Part shown: piece by piece, positions 21,750 through 33,605 of the stretch
How positions within the stretch are numbered: position 1 is the stretch's first letter
Layout of the letters: each line of letters starts with the position of its first letter
From: Phoronis australis
Lineage: Eukaryota; Phoronida; Phoronidae
Length of the DNA: 64,000 bases
Direction: 5' to 3'
NCBI GenBank assembly: GCA_002633005.1
Contig: NMRA01000818.1
Span: forward strand, 53,245-117,244
Translations under genes and position numbers: made by a program
Notes under the pieces: model-generated
Databases searched by the model: none
What the model was told of the DNA's origin: nothing
The model's input: the letters and a program-made list of their open reading frames with translations, nothing else

Positions 21750-22494
21750 AAGGCTGGTCTGTCTCAAGCTGCATTGCCTGTTTAAGTTAACGATGTCACG
21801 TAATGTAAAATAAATTGCATTATTTTTTTACCAAGACTAAATTATTTCTTAATTTATTTTTTGAGAGATATTTGTGACTTGACTGAGAAAATGTTACTGT
21901 CAAATTAATGACTTGCGTCTTTCCATTTTCTTGCATCACGATACTATTTTTTCACCAAGAGCAAGATATTGCTTAATTTGGTTTTCATGGCATTTGTGAC
22001 TAACGTGATTGAGAAAATGTCATGGCCAATTTTATAAACTGTCGCATGATCATTTTAATACCGCTGCAATGTGCAGCCATTGCCTGTTCACTGCATTTTT
22101 GTCCTGACAACTCATGTCCTCAAAGTCACCATTGAAAGTAATGATGTATTTCTTGATATCAAAGAAAGAAGATCACATTTTGATCAATGTTCTCTGTTCT
22201 CAAATTTTGTGAATGTTGTCATAGATGGCTTTTCTGATGTAAAATTTCGTTATTTGCTGTCTATGTGGTGTTGAACCAATCTCCATGGAAACTGGTTAGC
22301 ACTGCTCTCTTTAAGACATCAAAGTACTCAATTGTCCGTTTCTCTAGAGCATGCTTGGATTGTAGATGTTGGTCCATCCTCATAGGAACAGTGGTACAAC
22401 TGGTAAAGCCTAATCGTCATAGTCTTCTTCGGTTATGCTTAGTGTTAATTGTTAGCTCAATCATGCTCTTCTCCGCTCAGACTTAGTCTTAAGA

Positions 22495-22910
22495 TGGCCT
22501 CTTTGGAATGTTGCACAAGAATGGATATAGCATTGTCTTGTTCCATCAGGCTTAGGTCTTGGTTTTTAGCTCGGTCTTCATGGTCTTGTTCCATCAGGCT
22601 TAGTGATAATTTTCAACTCATTCATTACTGTCTTCCCCAGCCACAATTAGTCTTGCAGTTTCATAGTGCTTAGTGTGAATTGTTAGCTCAATCGTGCTCT
22701 TCTCCGTTCAGACTTAGTCTTAAGATGTCCTCTTTGGAATGTTGCACATTCCAAGAATGTATATGGCATTGTCTTCTTCTATCAGGCTTAGGTCTTGCTT
22801 TTTAGCTCGGTCTTCATGGTCTTGTTCCATCAGGCTTAGTGATAATTTTCAGCTTATTCATTATTGTCCTCTCCAGCCACAATTAGTCTTGCAATTTCAT
22901 AGTGCTATTG
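22495..22910. repeat. 231-bp tandem repeat, two copies (unit 3)
   Basis: Starts gatggcctctttggaatg at about 22494 and gatgtcctctttggaatg at about 22725, again 231 bp apart. Matches 15540-15960. Confidence 0.65.
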
Positions 22911-23070
22911 CTCTTCGGTGCTCTTGTCATGATTTATTGTAAGAAAAGGTGTGTACCTTCAGAAAAACAACAAAAGCTTGGTGAAGGAGTTCACATATCT
23001 CCAAGTAACTGCGGGTCTATGCCAGCCACGCAGTATGATGTTGGCCTAAAACAATTGGGCAGAGGTTCCC

Positions 23071-23345
23071 ACATAGTCTGTCAAGATGGTCACACGTTGA
23101 GTCGACTTAAGCCCTCGAAATGAATGCAAGTTGTTACAATGACGCCGAAGGCGCTCAATGGGATTGCTCAGCACAATTCCTCTCCAAGGATCGAATCTGC
23201 TCCCAAGATTTTTAGCAGATTCACCCGGCGCCACCCAAGGTATGTCCTCCCCATTCAGAACGAACGGGGCGCACGAATTGACATAGAAGGAACGTGGAGT
23301 TGATTTCAGATTGAAGCCAACGCTCTTCCGCACATTCAACTTCAT
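23071..23345 (-). pseudogene. Nested R2 RT fragment inside copy E
   Basis: Same end points as 7414-7686 and 16118-16392, ending at cttcat joined to tcaaaaattagtcg. Here the thumb motif reads KNLGSRFD, between the KYLG and KNPG versions. Confidence 0.8.
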
Positions 23346-24233
23346 TCAAAAATTAGTCGTAAGGACTACATAAATTGTGTTTGATAATTTCGATGATACA
23401 TCTGTGTGTTTAATTACACTGAGACGGCATAATGGGATTCAACAAGCTGAAAATCATACATTTTGAACGACTGGTTTCCAAGCCAGAGGAGACAGGATAC
23501 TTGGTCCAGCGGCAGGTGATGGCTCGTTGACTGGAGGGTCCTCACTGTGTGGCTAAAATGAAAACACAATATATGTTAGCCATATCATTACAATGCACCT
23601 CACAACTCAGTGAAGCACAAAATAGTGACCGTTGGACACTTGATTTGGCTCTTTTAATTGTAGGCAAATAAGTATAGCAACTAATGTTTCTTACTGAATT
23701 AGGAGAAAAGAGTGATGTAACATAGGAGTTCCTAATCTATCCACATTACCTGGCTGAACTCTTCAAAAGTGTTGTCCACTCCTAGCAACCGTTGGTCAGT
23801 GTCATAGCTGTCAATATGTGGCTGAAATGATTAAATGGTTTGCTAGTTATTAAATAGTGCGGTGGCAGGCTTGTCCAAATTATGTATTCTTAAACCGAAT
23901 CATGTTGTTAATGAATGCCCCTTGATTTTGGATATAGTGATCTCAAAGCGAAACTTTTTTTCTGACAGCAATGTCAAAAATCTTAAATGTGCAACTTACC
24001 ACATTTGTCCTTGTCCAAATACTCTGTATCTTCCTCTCTGAATTCATAGACATCCACGTCTGCCTTCTAAAATACGTTCTCACTTTTCAGTTACTCTAGA
24101 GTGAAACATTGTTTATTGTAATACCAAATGGAAATCTTTATATCCAGGTTTGGCCGTCATGTTTCCTCGATTATGTTACCTAAATTTGAAACAGATTTGG
24201 CCCGTTCAACTTGATGATCACAAAGTTAAGAAT

Positions 24234-24321
24234 CCAATTGAACTGCACTCATTTAAACAGCCAATTGGACTGCACTCATTTAATCAGCCAATTGGACTGC
24301 ACTCATTTATTAAACCAATTG
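24234..24321. repeat. 27-bp tandem repeat, three units plus a part (unit 3)
   Basis: Same array as 17286-17373 displaced by 6948 bp. The last part overlaps the end of the R2 frame of unit 3. Confidence 0.8.
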
Positions 24322-27300
24322 ACAAAGAATTTCTTACTCTCCCCCCTTTCCTGTGCTTTGTGGGATAAGGAGCCCCCCATCGCTAGGTTGCACCAGTACG
24401 GAACTTCAGCTGTAGGCATCTCCAGGTTTTGAAGAAGATTGTCACTGTCTTCAAACCATGCTCCTCTGGCTCCAATCACCACTGGATAAATCGCTACAGA
24501 GTCAACTCCCAGTCTCTCTTGCAGTATGGGCTGGAGTACAGTGTACTTCTCAACCTTCTTTCTGTGGGCAGATCGAAGGGATTCATAAGAATCATCCCAC
24601 ACAATGGTTGGATCTATGACAAGAGCGTGGCGTTGGTGGTTAACGGCCACAATGTCTGGTACTAGCGTTGACTCCTGTCCGTTGTCGTTCAGAACTGTGA
24701 TGTGGGGTTCCACCTGGTAACGCATCCCCTTAGACTTGAGGAATTGCACCACCCTCCATACAATTCTGTTGTTCCGAGCTATTCTATTGGCTTTCACAGA
24801 GTGACACGCCCCAAGAATGTGACTCAGTGTCTCAACTGTCCTATGACAGCGTCGGCACCGAGAATCCCGGTTCAGTCGGCCTCTGTTAATCGCCTCGCGT
24901 GTCTGATACCTGTTAGTTCTCATTCTCAACGCACCGATAACTTCACCTTCACTGAAGAACGAATAGCCGCAAAGCCATTTGTTACTTTCCGGGCCGAAGA
25001 GATCGGCCCCCTTACCCTGACAGCCCAATGCTGTCCACTTCTTCAGTTCAGATGATCGCCAGTTCTTACAGAGCCTGTCATCGCCGTAAGCATATTTACC
25101 TTCAAGATCCTTCACCTTCTCGGAGAGCTTAGTCCGAAGACAAATGGCCCCCAATAACGGATCAGTTTCTTTCAGGTGCGCACGGTATCTTCCGAGCAGC
25201 AAGAGAGGGACCTTGTAGCGGAAACACGGTAAGCCGAGCCCTCCTTTCTTCTTTGAAACATAGAAGAAGGAATTGTTGATGCTATCACTCAACTTTAGCC
25301 ATGTTCTAACCCAGAACCGTACTTCTTTGTCTAGCTCATTGAGGACACCAACCGCAGTATGACCCGTGCTAAGTTGATGAAATAACTTGGGGCAGACATA
25401 GTCTGTCAAAATGGTCACACGTTGAGTCGGCTTAAGTCCTCGAAATGAATGTAAGTTGTTACTATGACGCCGAAGACACTCAGTGGGATTGCTCACCATA
25501 GTTCCTCTCCATGGATCGAATCTGCTCCCGGGATTTTTAGCAGATTCACCCGGCACTACCCAAGGTATGTCCTCCCCATTCAGAACGAACGGGGCGCACG
25601 AATTGTCAGTGAAGGAACGTGGAGTTGATTTCAAATTGAAGCCAACGCTCTTCCGCACATTCAACTTCATGCCCGTGTCTGCGCAGAACCGCTCAACGAT
25701 CTTTAAGTTCTGCTGCATACCTTTTCGATCACGGGAGATGACACCAGTATCGTCTGCATATGCTAAGGCGGCGACAGTGTGGCTGTTTGCAGAATACCCT
25801 TGCCCTTCTTTTTCCAAAGTACAGATCAGGGGATCCATACATAGGAGAAAGAGTACCGGTGAAAGCGGATCACCTTGTTTAACACCACGCTCCATGGGGA
25901 TGATGTCAGTTTTCCTCTTTTGTAAACTGAAATATGTCCCACTATTGTGGTACATATCAGCTACAATTTTAATAAAGTGCGGGTGCACTTTAAGGCGTTC
26001 GAGGGCACTGATGAGATGTGCACGCTCGACGGTGTCAAACGCTTTCGCCAAATCCAAGAAGGCCATACAAATTTCCCCACCATCAGACTTGACCAGGCGC
26101 AGGAGCTGTTCAACCAAGGAAGTGTTTATGGCACAACCCGGTTTACGTATGAAGCCCTTTTGCCGGTCGCAAAGTGGCACCGCACCCAGAAGTCTTCTAG
26201 CAAGAATCTTCGTATATAGTCTCAATACTATACTCGATATCGTAAGCGGCCTCCAGTTGCCAATGTCCTCCAGGTTCTCGGTACCCTTAGGAAGGAGTAT
26301 CGATCGCCCAGATTTCAAAGACTCCGGGATAACACCACTAACGAACCAAGCATTAAGTATCGAAACCAGTAATCCTTTCTTGGCAGCCAAGGCCCTCAGG
26401 TCGGACGCTTTGATGTTATCAGGTCCTGGGGCGGTAGACGTCCGGAATCCCATAATGGCCCGAGAGATCTCACGCTCGGTAATGGGAGACATCAATTGCC
26501 CATTATCCGCATACCCCATGGGGGGAGCGAAATTACTGAGGTCGACTTCTTTAACAGCGTCAGAGCTACCAAAACGCATTTTGTATGTGTCATACACTAA
26601 CGTTGGGTCCAGCGGACAACGACAGTCCCCTTTACCATCAAGGATCTGTCCAGCTAAGGCCTTGCGGTTCGTATCAAAGAGAGTCTGAACTTTCCGGAAA
26701 GAAGCGGCCTTCTTTCCTTTCACTCCAGCCCCCTTTCGCCGGTTCCCAAAGCTCGGTTGTGTTGGTTGCCTCGAGGTTACTGCTGATGCCAACACGGTGG
26801 CATGATCGGCTGCAGTAACTACGTCAGTGAAGCACTTGCAAAAGGTTTCGTATGCGGCAGCCGTAGGTTCCGAATCATGAAGATCTTCGCCCACAGCTAC
26901 ACACAAGTCCCGGATGTTGTCCCTCCAAGCGGCCTCGGAGTTGTCGGGGGGTAACTCAACGTGCAAGATGTCGGGTGTCCTTTCCTTGACTGTTGGCTCC
27001 TTGTCACTTATCACGCCTCTCCTTTTCAGATCGGAGATCTTACTAGAGAGCTGCGTAGATGTTTTTCCTGGCAAGAGGCCCTGCGCCACAAGAGCTTGAC
27101 ACCAATGTTTCTTGCCTTCTCGCATTGCACGCGAATAGAAGTCCGATAGAATATTGACCTCTTCAACTGACCAGACTGACTTCCTAGCAGCGCCCCCTTT
27201 CTGAAGACGAACCAGCGTACGCTCGGTTCGCTTCCTCTCCACATCAGCCCTTGCTCTAGCTATTCTCCCCTCGTTACGGAGAATAGGGTGCCTGTGCCGT

Positions 27301-28148
27301 TCGTGTTGGCTAAGGCCAGTCCTAGAAGGTCAAGAGAAGGGGCATGCGGAGCACTTGAATCGCCCTGGAATTGCTAGATTGTCAATCGGTCCTTTGCACT
27401 TCGCGTAATGGTGGGCAATGGAGAGACAAGGATAGTCAATTTGGCATTTGCCGCATTTGAGACGATACTCGGTGTTGCAATGGCGTATCCTCAAATGTTT
27501 GTGGAGTGGCATGGGTCTTAAGAAAAATTCTAAGCACTGAGGGCAATCGAATCTGTTGGCAGGATACATGGCTGTACTGCCGCCAGAAACCACCTGATTA
27601 CCCACAGGGTCCTCGACAAGATCCACATCCTCCCCTTCGTTAAGGGGCACCACGTTGAGGGGGCCCTCATCGGGTGTGTCTTGGACTCCTCCAGCCAAAT
27701 GACAGGAATCGGTGACGCGCTCTGCTGATACTTCGGGTACACTTGATGTGGAGGGTACCACACTGGTATCACGCGTAGCTCGCACTTGAGAGGCCCCAGA
27801 TGGGCTGGACCTCTCATCGGTAGTTCGAAGTAGAGAGTTTGAACCTCTGGCACCAACTGTACTCTCATCAACAGTTAGTGTTGCACCGCATGCAGAATTA
27901 CCACAGTCCCCATGGGAAGGACATGTGGTTGGTGACGACCGTGCATTTTGATGGCTGACGCCAGTTCCGAAACCGGAGTGCTCAGCTGCACACTTTCACG
28001 GGTTCGCCGGTTCAGGTTGAGGTGCCTGAACATAGCCAGGGAGTTCTCGGCTATTCTCCCTCGCCCCACGTTGAGACGGCCCCCGATTTGTAACAAAGGT
28101 CGCCAGGCACCTGGGTTCCCCATTGTTCGTCTTATTGGTACGTTCCAT
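24303..28148 (-). CDS. R2-like retrotransposon ORF (unit 3), 1281 codons with two in-frame UGA
   Basis: The longest copy. ATG at 28148 (MERTNKTNNGEP), stop at 24303, all in one frame except TGA at codon 51 (27996-27998) and codon 273 (27330-27332). Approximate codons: finger 1 near 195, finger 2 near 227, finger 3 near 264, Myb-like SVWSVEE near 324, RT from about 570, catalytic Asp in FLDLAKAFDT near 700, YADD near 797, then thumb, CCHC knuckle and PD..D endonuclease in the last 200. This is the R2 layout for target nicking followed by target-primed reverse transcription. Aligned with unit 2, the residues after codon 273 differ at only a few places (for example SRAMREG versus LRAMREG) before the C-terminus. 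The thumb has KNPG where older copies have KYLG. The C-terminus runs into recombinase-like flank and the 27-bp repeat, so the native 3-prime end and UTR appear lost. Confidence 0.9.
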
Positions 28149-28758
28149 ATCCGATAGGTTGTAGGGTAAGTTAACGTCTAAACCTTAGGAAAGACGGCCC
28201 CTTTCCTAAGACATTCCGTTATTGGAGATGCCGTCGACAAGCAGCGTTGTGCCTTGGCTCCTTAGCAAAGTATCACATCCACTATACTCCTTATTGCCAA
28301 ATCATTATCTAGAACCATCTGTCTACAGTAAATAGTTCTAAGGACATACAATACAAGTGTCACCTTCCCAACTCTGGCCACAAGGAGGCGACCAAATACC
28401 ACCATTAAGAGAGTCATAGATACTATTGCTCTCCGGTGACTACTCCTTCACATCATTCTCATGGGCAAGTCTGCCAACAGTATCTTTGGCATCAATGCTG
28501 CAGAATGTAGAGGCACCCTGAGTTTTCTCCATGGAAATAGGGGCTGCGACAGCTGTCTGCTTGGTTGTCTCTTTGTTAGCAAATGTTGGTGTCAACCTAT
28601 GGTCAGACAGCAAATGGACTTATGTGCCATTTCTGATTACTTTTTGGTTTCTCTCTGGTATGTCGACAATAGTACAGCCGCACATTGACAGGTTCCCCAT
28701 TGTTATGTTTCTTGGCGTTATTCATGACAGTAAAGGTTTAGGTTAAGTTAACGTCTAA
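28149..28758 (-). repeat. R2 5-prime leader (unit 3)
   Basis: Equivalent to the other leaders. The 20-bp repeat is near 28162-28181 and at 28739-28758. The outer part is repeated after the N at 28795. Confidence 0.6.
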
Positions 28759-28794
28759 GGCTGGTCTGTCTCAAGCTGCATTGCCTGTTTAAGT

Positions 28795-28795
28795 N
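28795..28795. other. Ambiguous base marking an assembly join
   Basis: Bases 28577-28794 and 28796-29005 are near-identical copies of the same leader segment, directly abutted at this N. Confidence 0.7.
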
Positions 28796-29930
28796 GCAAA
28801 TGTTGGTGTCAACCTATGGTCAGACAGCAAATGGACTTATGCGCCATTTGTTATTACTTTTTGGTGTCTCTGGTATATCGACAATAGTACAGCCACACAT
28901 TGACAGGTTCCTCATTGTTATGTTTCTTGGCATTATTCATGACAGTAAAGGTTTAGCTTAAGTTAACGTCTAAGGCTGGTCTGTCTCAAGCTTCATTGCC
29001 TGTTTAAGTTAATGATGTCTCGGAATGTAAAATAAATTGCATTATTTTTTTACCAAGACTAAATTATTTCTTAATTTATTTTTTGAGAGATATTTGTGAC
29101 TTGACTGAGAAAATGTTACTGTCAAATTAATGACTTGCGTCTTTCCATTTTCTTGCATCACGATACTATTTTTTCACCAAGAGCAAAATATTGCTTATTT
29201 TGTTTTTTATGGCATTTGTGACTTACGTGATTGAGAAAATGTCATAGCCAATTTTATAAACTGTCGCATGATCGTTTTAATACCACTGCAATGTGCAGCC
29301 ATAGCCTGTTCACCGCATTTTTGTCCTGTTGACTCATGTTCTCAAAGTCACCACTGAAAGTTATGATGTACTTCTTGATATGAAAGAAAGAAGATCACAT
29401 TTTGATCAATGTTCTCTGGTCTCAAATTTTGTGAATGTTGTCATAGATGTTTCTTGCCTTCTCGCATTGCACACAAATAGAATTCTGATAGTATATTGTC
29501 TTCATCTGACCAGACTGACTTCCTAGCAGTGGATATGGCATTGTCTTGTTCCATTAGGCTTAGGTCTTGGTTTTTAGCTCGGTCTTCACGGTCTTGTTCC
29601 ATCAGGCTTAGTGATAATTTTCAGGTCATTCATTACTGTCTTTCCCAGCCACAATTAGTCTTGCAGTTTCATAGTGCTCAGTGTTAATTGTTAGCTCAAT
29701 AATGCTTTTCTCCGTTCAGGCTTAGTCTTAAGATGGCCTCTTTGGAATGTTGCACATTCCAAGAATGAATATGGCATTGTCTTCTTCGATCGGGCTTAGG
29801 TCTTGGTTTTTAGCTCGGTCTTCATGGTCTTGTTCCATCAGGCTTAGTGATAATTTTCAGCTCATTCATTATTGTCTTCCCCAGCCACAATTAGTCTTGC
29901 ACTTTCATAGTGCTATAGCCCCCGTTGTGT
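28796..29930 (-). pseudogene. Leader piece and decayed Crypton-like gene, copy F, rearranged
   Basis: It begins with a second copy of the R2 leader end (to about 28975), then recombinase-like intron and exon relic to about 29447, then a short R2 piece (29448-29528), then the 231-bp repeat (29529-29925). It ends in gtgtaacaagggtcgcca, an R2 N-terminal scrap. The same final junction occurs at about 36540-36562. Confidence 0.55.
29448..29528 (-). pseudogene. 81-bp R2 Myb-region fragment
   Basis: Matches the coding DNA around 20150-20240 (minus-strand Myb-like segment, SVWSVEEVNILSDFY to REGKKH) with several substitutions. It is flanked by recombinase-like DNA on one side and the 231-bp repeat on the other. 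Confidence 0.7.
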
Positions 29931-30189
29931 AACAAGGGTCGCCATACTCTGACAAGTCACTCAGATTCATCTCAACGTGAAGACTGCCTGATCTGTACAG
30001 TTTCAACAAATTTTACTTTTGCCACTTCATGAATTTAACCGATGGATTCTGATGACGAAATTTTCCGTGACTGTAAAAAGCTACAAGCTGAAATTCAAAA
30101 CTTTTCATTAGGGTTAGGGTGATTAGCGTGCTCCTCAGTGTTGGATCAGGTTGTTAGACCTTGATTGGTATTAATGTAGATTTTAGCCC

Positions 30190-31260
30190 CGCCCCTGGAG
30201 TTTCATAATACAATTGGTTCCAGCGTTGGGCCTCATTTCATTTTTGGCCCAGGAGTGGGATGGCAACAGAGCGAGCACTCTCTGGCAGCTGAGTGAGCAC
30301 TCTCTATCTCCAAGTTTGATATCGCCTGCTTGCTTGACATTGGCAACTTGCAAGAAGAGGCTGAGTACATTTCTTCGGTACACGAGATGTTTGGTGGTCT
30401 GTGTGATATGATAAGGTACAACTGAACCCACTTGAGAGAGAGAGAGATTGCAATGTTGAAAAAGTGAAACATGTTAGTAATTGTATAATTGTTTCACATG
30501 AGTTATTTCCTTCTATTCTTTCACCAAGTCTAAAAAATATTGCTTAATTTATGTTCTTTAAAGTTATTCTTGGAAAATGTCGCGCTCCATTTGATGACTT
30601 TCATCTTTCCATTGTCCTGCATCATTTCTGTAGCTCCTCAGTTTCCCTATGCAATGAAGAGCAAAACAACCTGCTTTACTAAACTGTCACAATCGTCTCG
30701 TCTTCTTGTTGCTGTGTTGTTGCCAGTATGTTATGACCGGCTAGTGGCAACAATGATAATGATACTGTTATAATAATAATATATTGAAGAAATAAAAATT
30801 ATGTAAGCAACAGTTACAATATAGCTAGCAAGACATGACACGTCTTACGTTCTTGGAATGAAACCAACTACTAACAAAGAGTTCTGGCATGGTCCCCACG
30901 TGACCCACGACACGTACTCCGATTAGATAGGTGGAACTGCTGCAATGAAGTTGTCCAATACTCACACAGTCATGTAGGACTTCTGTGGAGCTATCCGTCT
31001 TCATGGGAACGGTCTGCACTGCTCTCTTTTAAGAAATCAGATTACTCAATTTTCCCTTTTTTTGAGAGAATGCTTGGATTGCAGATGTTGGTCCACCACC
31101 AAGAAAACAACACGTGCATTTTCTCTTACGTTTTGGTGTCTTCTGGTACACACCGCCATGAATGATTTCAAAGAGTCACTTTAGATTGACAACCATTATG
31201 CCGCATTCGTGGCCCTGCCTCTGACTTCTTTCCGTAATTTTTCAGGCACAGGTTTCTGTA
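30190..31260 (-). pseudogene. Decayed Crypton-like gene, copy G
   Basis: A more diverged minus-strand copy. The recombinase-box exon is a relic at about 30215-30420 (ttgcaagaagaggctgag region, RRNVLSLFLQVANVKQAGDI), the exon homologous to 3003-3179 at about 30590-30720, and the zinc-finger exon at about 30965-31250. The recombinase box reads VKQAGDI where copy A has AKRAGDI, so the presumed catalytic Arg is replaced by Gln. Frames are broken throughout. No R2 sequence interrupts it. Confidence 0.6.
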
Positions 31261-31849
31261 AAAGAAATGAAAAGTTATTTTTGTTACTATTAATTATTGA
31301 TTTCAATTGTTACATTGCATGAATGAGAAAAGCCAAGTTTTTAGCCAAGATTTACTTATGATGCAAAAAAAATGGCTTGCTGTCTGACAAGCCGTGTGCG
31401 ATTTCATGTGGTTGTCGAACATCAAAATTGGCAAAAAAGTTATCACTTTGCTTCTTGGGAATGAATTCCTCCATTTTTTTCTAAGAAAAAGCAATTTAGT
31501 CAGTTATGGTGAGGGTTGGCAGGCCAAGTCTCTACTGCTTTGAGGATGCATTATCACTTTGACGGAAGTGAAAAGTACCACAGATTCACTTCAACTTTTA
31601 ATATAGTGTCTTGGACCACAATGCAATATTGACACCGATGCATGGTGAAGCAATTTACAAATTCCAATTAACCATCGTTTTCAGTGAGTGGGGAGTTCTG
31701 TGGAATTTATTTTAATAGTCACAATTAATTAAAATCCATAACTGTGGTCCCTGGCATTTGTAGAAGCTGTGTTTTCTGAACTGTGAATTCACTCATTAAC
31801 AAACAGCCTTGTGTCTTTCTTTGAAATAATATGTCGCCTTTTTGTGTTT
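31261..31849. other. Intergenic, nothing recognised
   Basis: AT-rich sequence with no long frame, repeat or recognisable relic. Confidence 0.4.
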
Positions 31850-32345
31850 CTGTGTCGCTTTACATCTGGCGTGGTAGTTTGCACTCATGTCCTTAAGTTC
31901 AACTGGTTGAGAAACAGATTGTCCCTGCCTGATCGAGATGCATCTGTCTCTCAGGAAAGATTAGAGTCTGGCCATTTTGTCTGGTAGATCCATATTGGAG
32001 AGTTTGTATCTCATGCCATCATGCCATACAGAGTCAAAACATTATGGCACTCGTGCAAAAGTGGTTGCCTAATGCAACTCTGCCGTCTGATGTCAGTCTA
32101 TGGATGTGTTCGGTTCCTTCACAATTTTTCATATAGGCTCTCTGCCAGCAATTATAGAGGCCTTTGGAATCCAGTTCTGTGTTGATTCTATTCGTGAGGA
32201 TTCATTTGAACATTTTGCCTATGTATGATAGCAGACTGATTGGGCAGTAGTTGGCTGGGTTAGAGTGGTCTTTGGTTTGGGTATCATGACACCCAGTGCG
32301 CTTTTCTCCCATGAAGAGATAGCAGACATTTTGTCAGAACGTCGT
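31850..32345 (-). pseudogene. LINE reverse transcriptase relic (CR1/Jockey type)
   Basis: Read on minus, frame-hopping translation gives NYCPISLLSYIGKMFK then ILTNRI (the NYRPISLL...K..E.IL..R block) and, about 200 bp on, LWHDGMRYKLSNMDLPDKMA followed by SFLRDRCISIR (the F.VWH.GL..KL...G....L..FL..R block). These are hallmarks of APE-type non-LTR reverse transcriptases, distinct from the R2 RT here. At least two frameshifts and several stops; no catalytic YxDD is seen. A truncated dead copy. Confidence 0.75.
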
Positions 32346-32821
32346 AGGAGTTGGAATCGCTTCCTGTGCTGCTGTTTTTCTTACACTTAAAAATGGCCGA
32401 GCCTAGTTTGGGTTTTAGTGTTGCTGAGTTGAGTGTGTTTACTTTGAAGTCTTAACCTGAAAATTCTGGCAACATTGGGTGACAAAGGTGATCCTATAGC
32501 TGCTCCCTTGTCAGCGGGTAAAGTTCGCTGTGGAATCTGAAGGCTGTCAATATGAGGCAGAACATAATTAATTCAGAAAACTGTAACAGCATCACATGCT
32601 ATTCTGGTCAAACTTGTAACCTTAATGCAGTGCCAGTTCTGCCTCAGCAGACATGCAGAGTTGCAGACTTGGAAGAGTTACAGGCTCCTTTGGGCGTCCT
32701 ACACAAGAAATGGCTAAATGACTTCACATGACACATTTCACAGTTCACTGATTACTTGTAACAGAAGAAAATAGCTGGAAACTGTCTCTTCTGTGGCTCG
32801 TGTGTTTTTCCAGCATTGTAA

Positions 32822-33166
32822 CGTAGAAAATAAATCTGAAACTAAATAAGGCGATCCAGATCCTCCCAAGGATACTATTGTTTCATGAAATGAAGAATAT
32901 AAATCGGTAAATAAAACAACAAGAATGGATCAACTGAAATTTGAAATTTTCGGATGTAACAACTTCCTTTATCAACAAAAACAGAAATCAAGTAAAATCA
33001 AACACAAAATGACAATTCCATATGTTATATGTCAATTGTCATTTTGTGTTTGATTTTACTTGATTTCTGTTTTTGTTGATAAAGGAAGTTGTTACATCCG
33101 AAAATTTCAAATTTCAGTTGATCCATTCTTGTTGTTTTATTTACCGATTTATATCCAGCATTGTAA
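32822..33166. mobile_element. Foldback insertion: 258-bp palindrome with 12-bp target duplication
   Basis: The sequence ccagcattgtaa occurs at 32810-32821 and 33155-33166. Copy 2 (about 36717) has a single, slightly changed version, so the DNA between is an insertion. It holds about 75 bp of unique DNA, then near-perfect inverted arms 32897-33017 and 33034-33154 around a 16-bp loop. A single arm recurs at 47047-47137. Confidence 0.8.
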
Positions 33167-33605
33167 AAATTATCCAATTAAGAACTGTGAATAATTATTT
33201 TGTTTAAGCTTAGGCGAGACCTTGTCTTAAATTCTAGACATAGCCAGTATTGGCAGTTCCAAAGTCACGAAACACTGGGAAGACCGGACTTACCCTCTCA
33301 ACTATTTGATAATATGTCCGAAATACCAGAATCATGAAAATTTATTTTTATTGGAGTTTTGGTCTCCCAATTTCTAGACTCTGATGAAATTGGAGAATTT
33401 TTTCTAGGCATAGCTATTCCGTCTGCAAGTTTTTCTTTCCACTTTTCACGCACACTTTGCAAACCTTTTGGTCATGCGTAACCACATCCACTGTTTTGTA
33501 ATAGCAGAGCACCATGAGAATGCTGTATCCATTCCCATCATATTTCATGTAAAAATATGATGTGTAATCGGGCATTGCTGCTGTTTTTTAAGACCTGTTT
33601 CTCAT

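Larger units (their letters stand above)
21750..24366 (-). pseudogene. Decayed Crypton-like gene, copy E, with nested R2 fragment
   Basis: Equivalent to copy D, point for point: finger exon relic about 22265-22400, 231-bp repeats 22495-22910, nested R2 RT fragment 23071-23345, then relics of the PHSEDPP (about 23460-23555), PHIDSYD (about 23752-23822) and NADVDVYEF (about 24000-24070) exons. The PHIDSYD exon keeps AG and GT borders. Frameshifts elsewhere rule out a full product. Confidence 0.6.

Noticed and set aside
27875-28123. Minus-strand frame beginning MGNPGAWRPLLQ
   Set aside because: It is out of frame with the R2 N-terminus, which reads through the same DNA in all copies.
30108-30122. 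ttagggttaggg, telomere-like
   Set aside because: Only two units, in the middle of repeat-rich DNA; no evidence of an internal telomere array.
30440-30450. Short GA microsatellite
   Set aside because: Only about five GA units; trivial.
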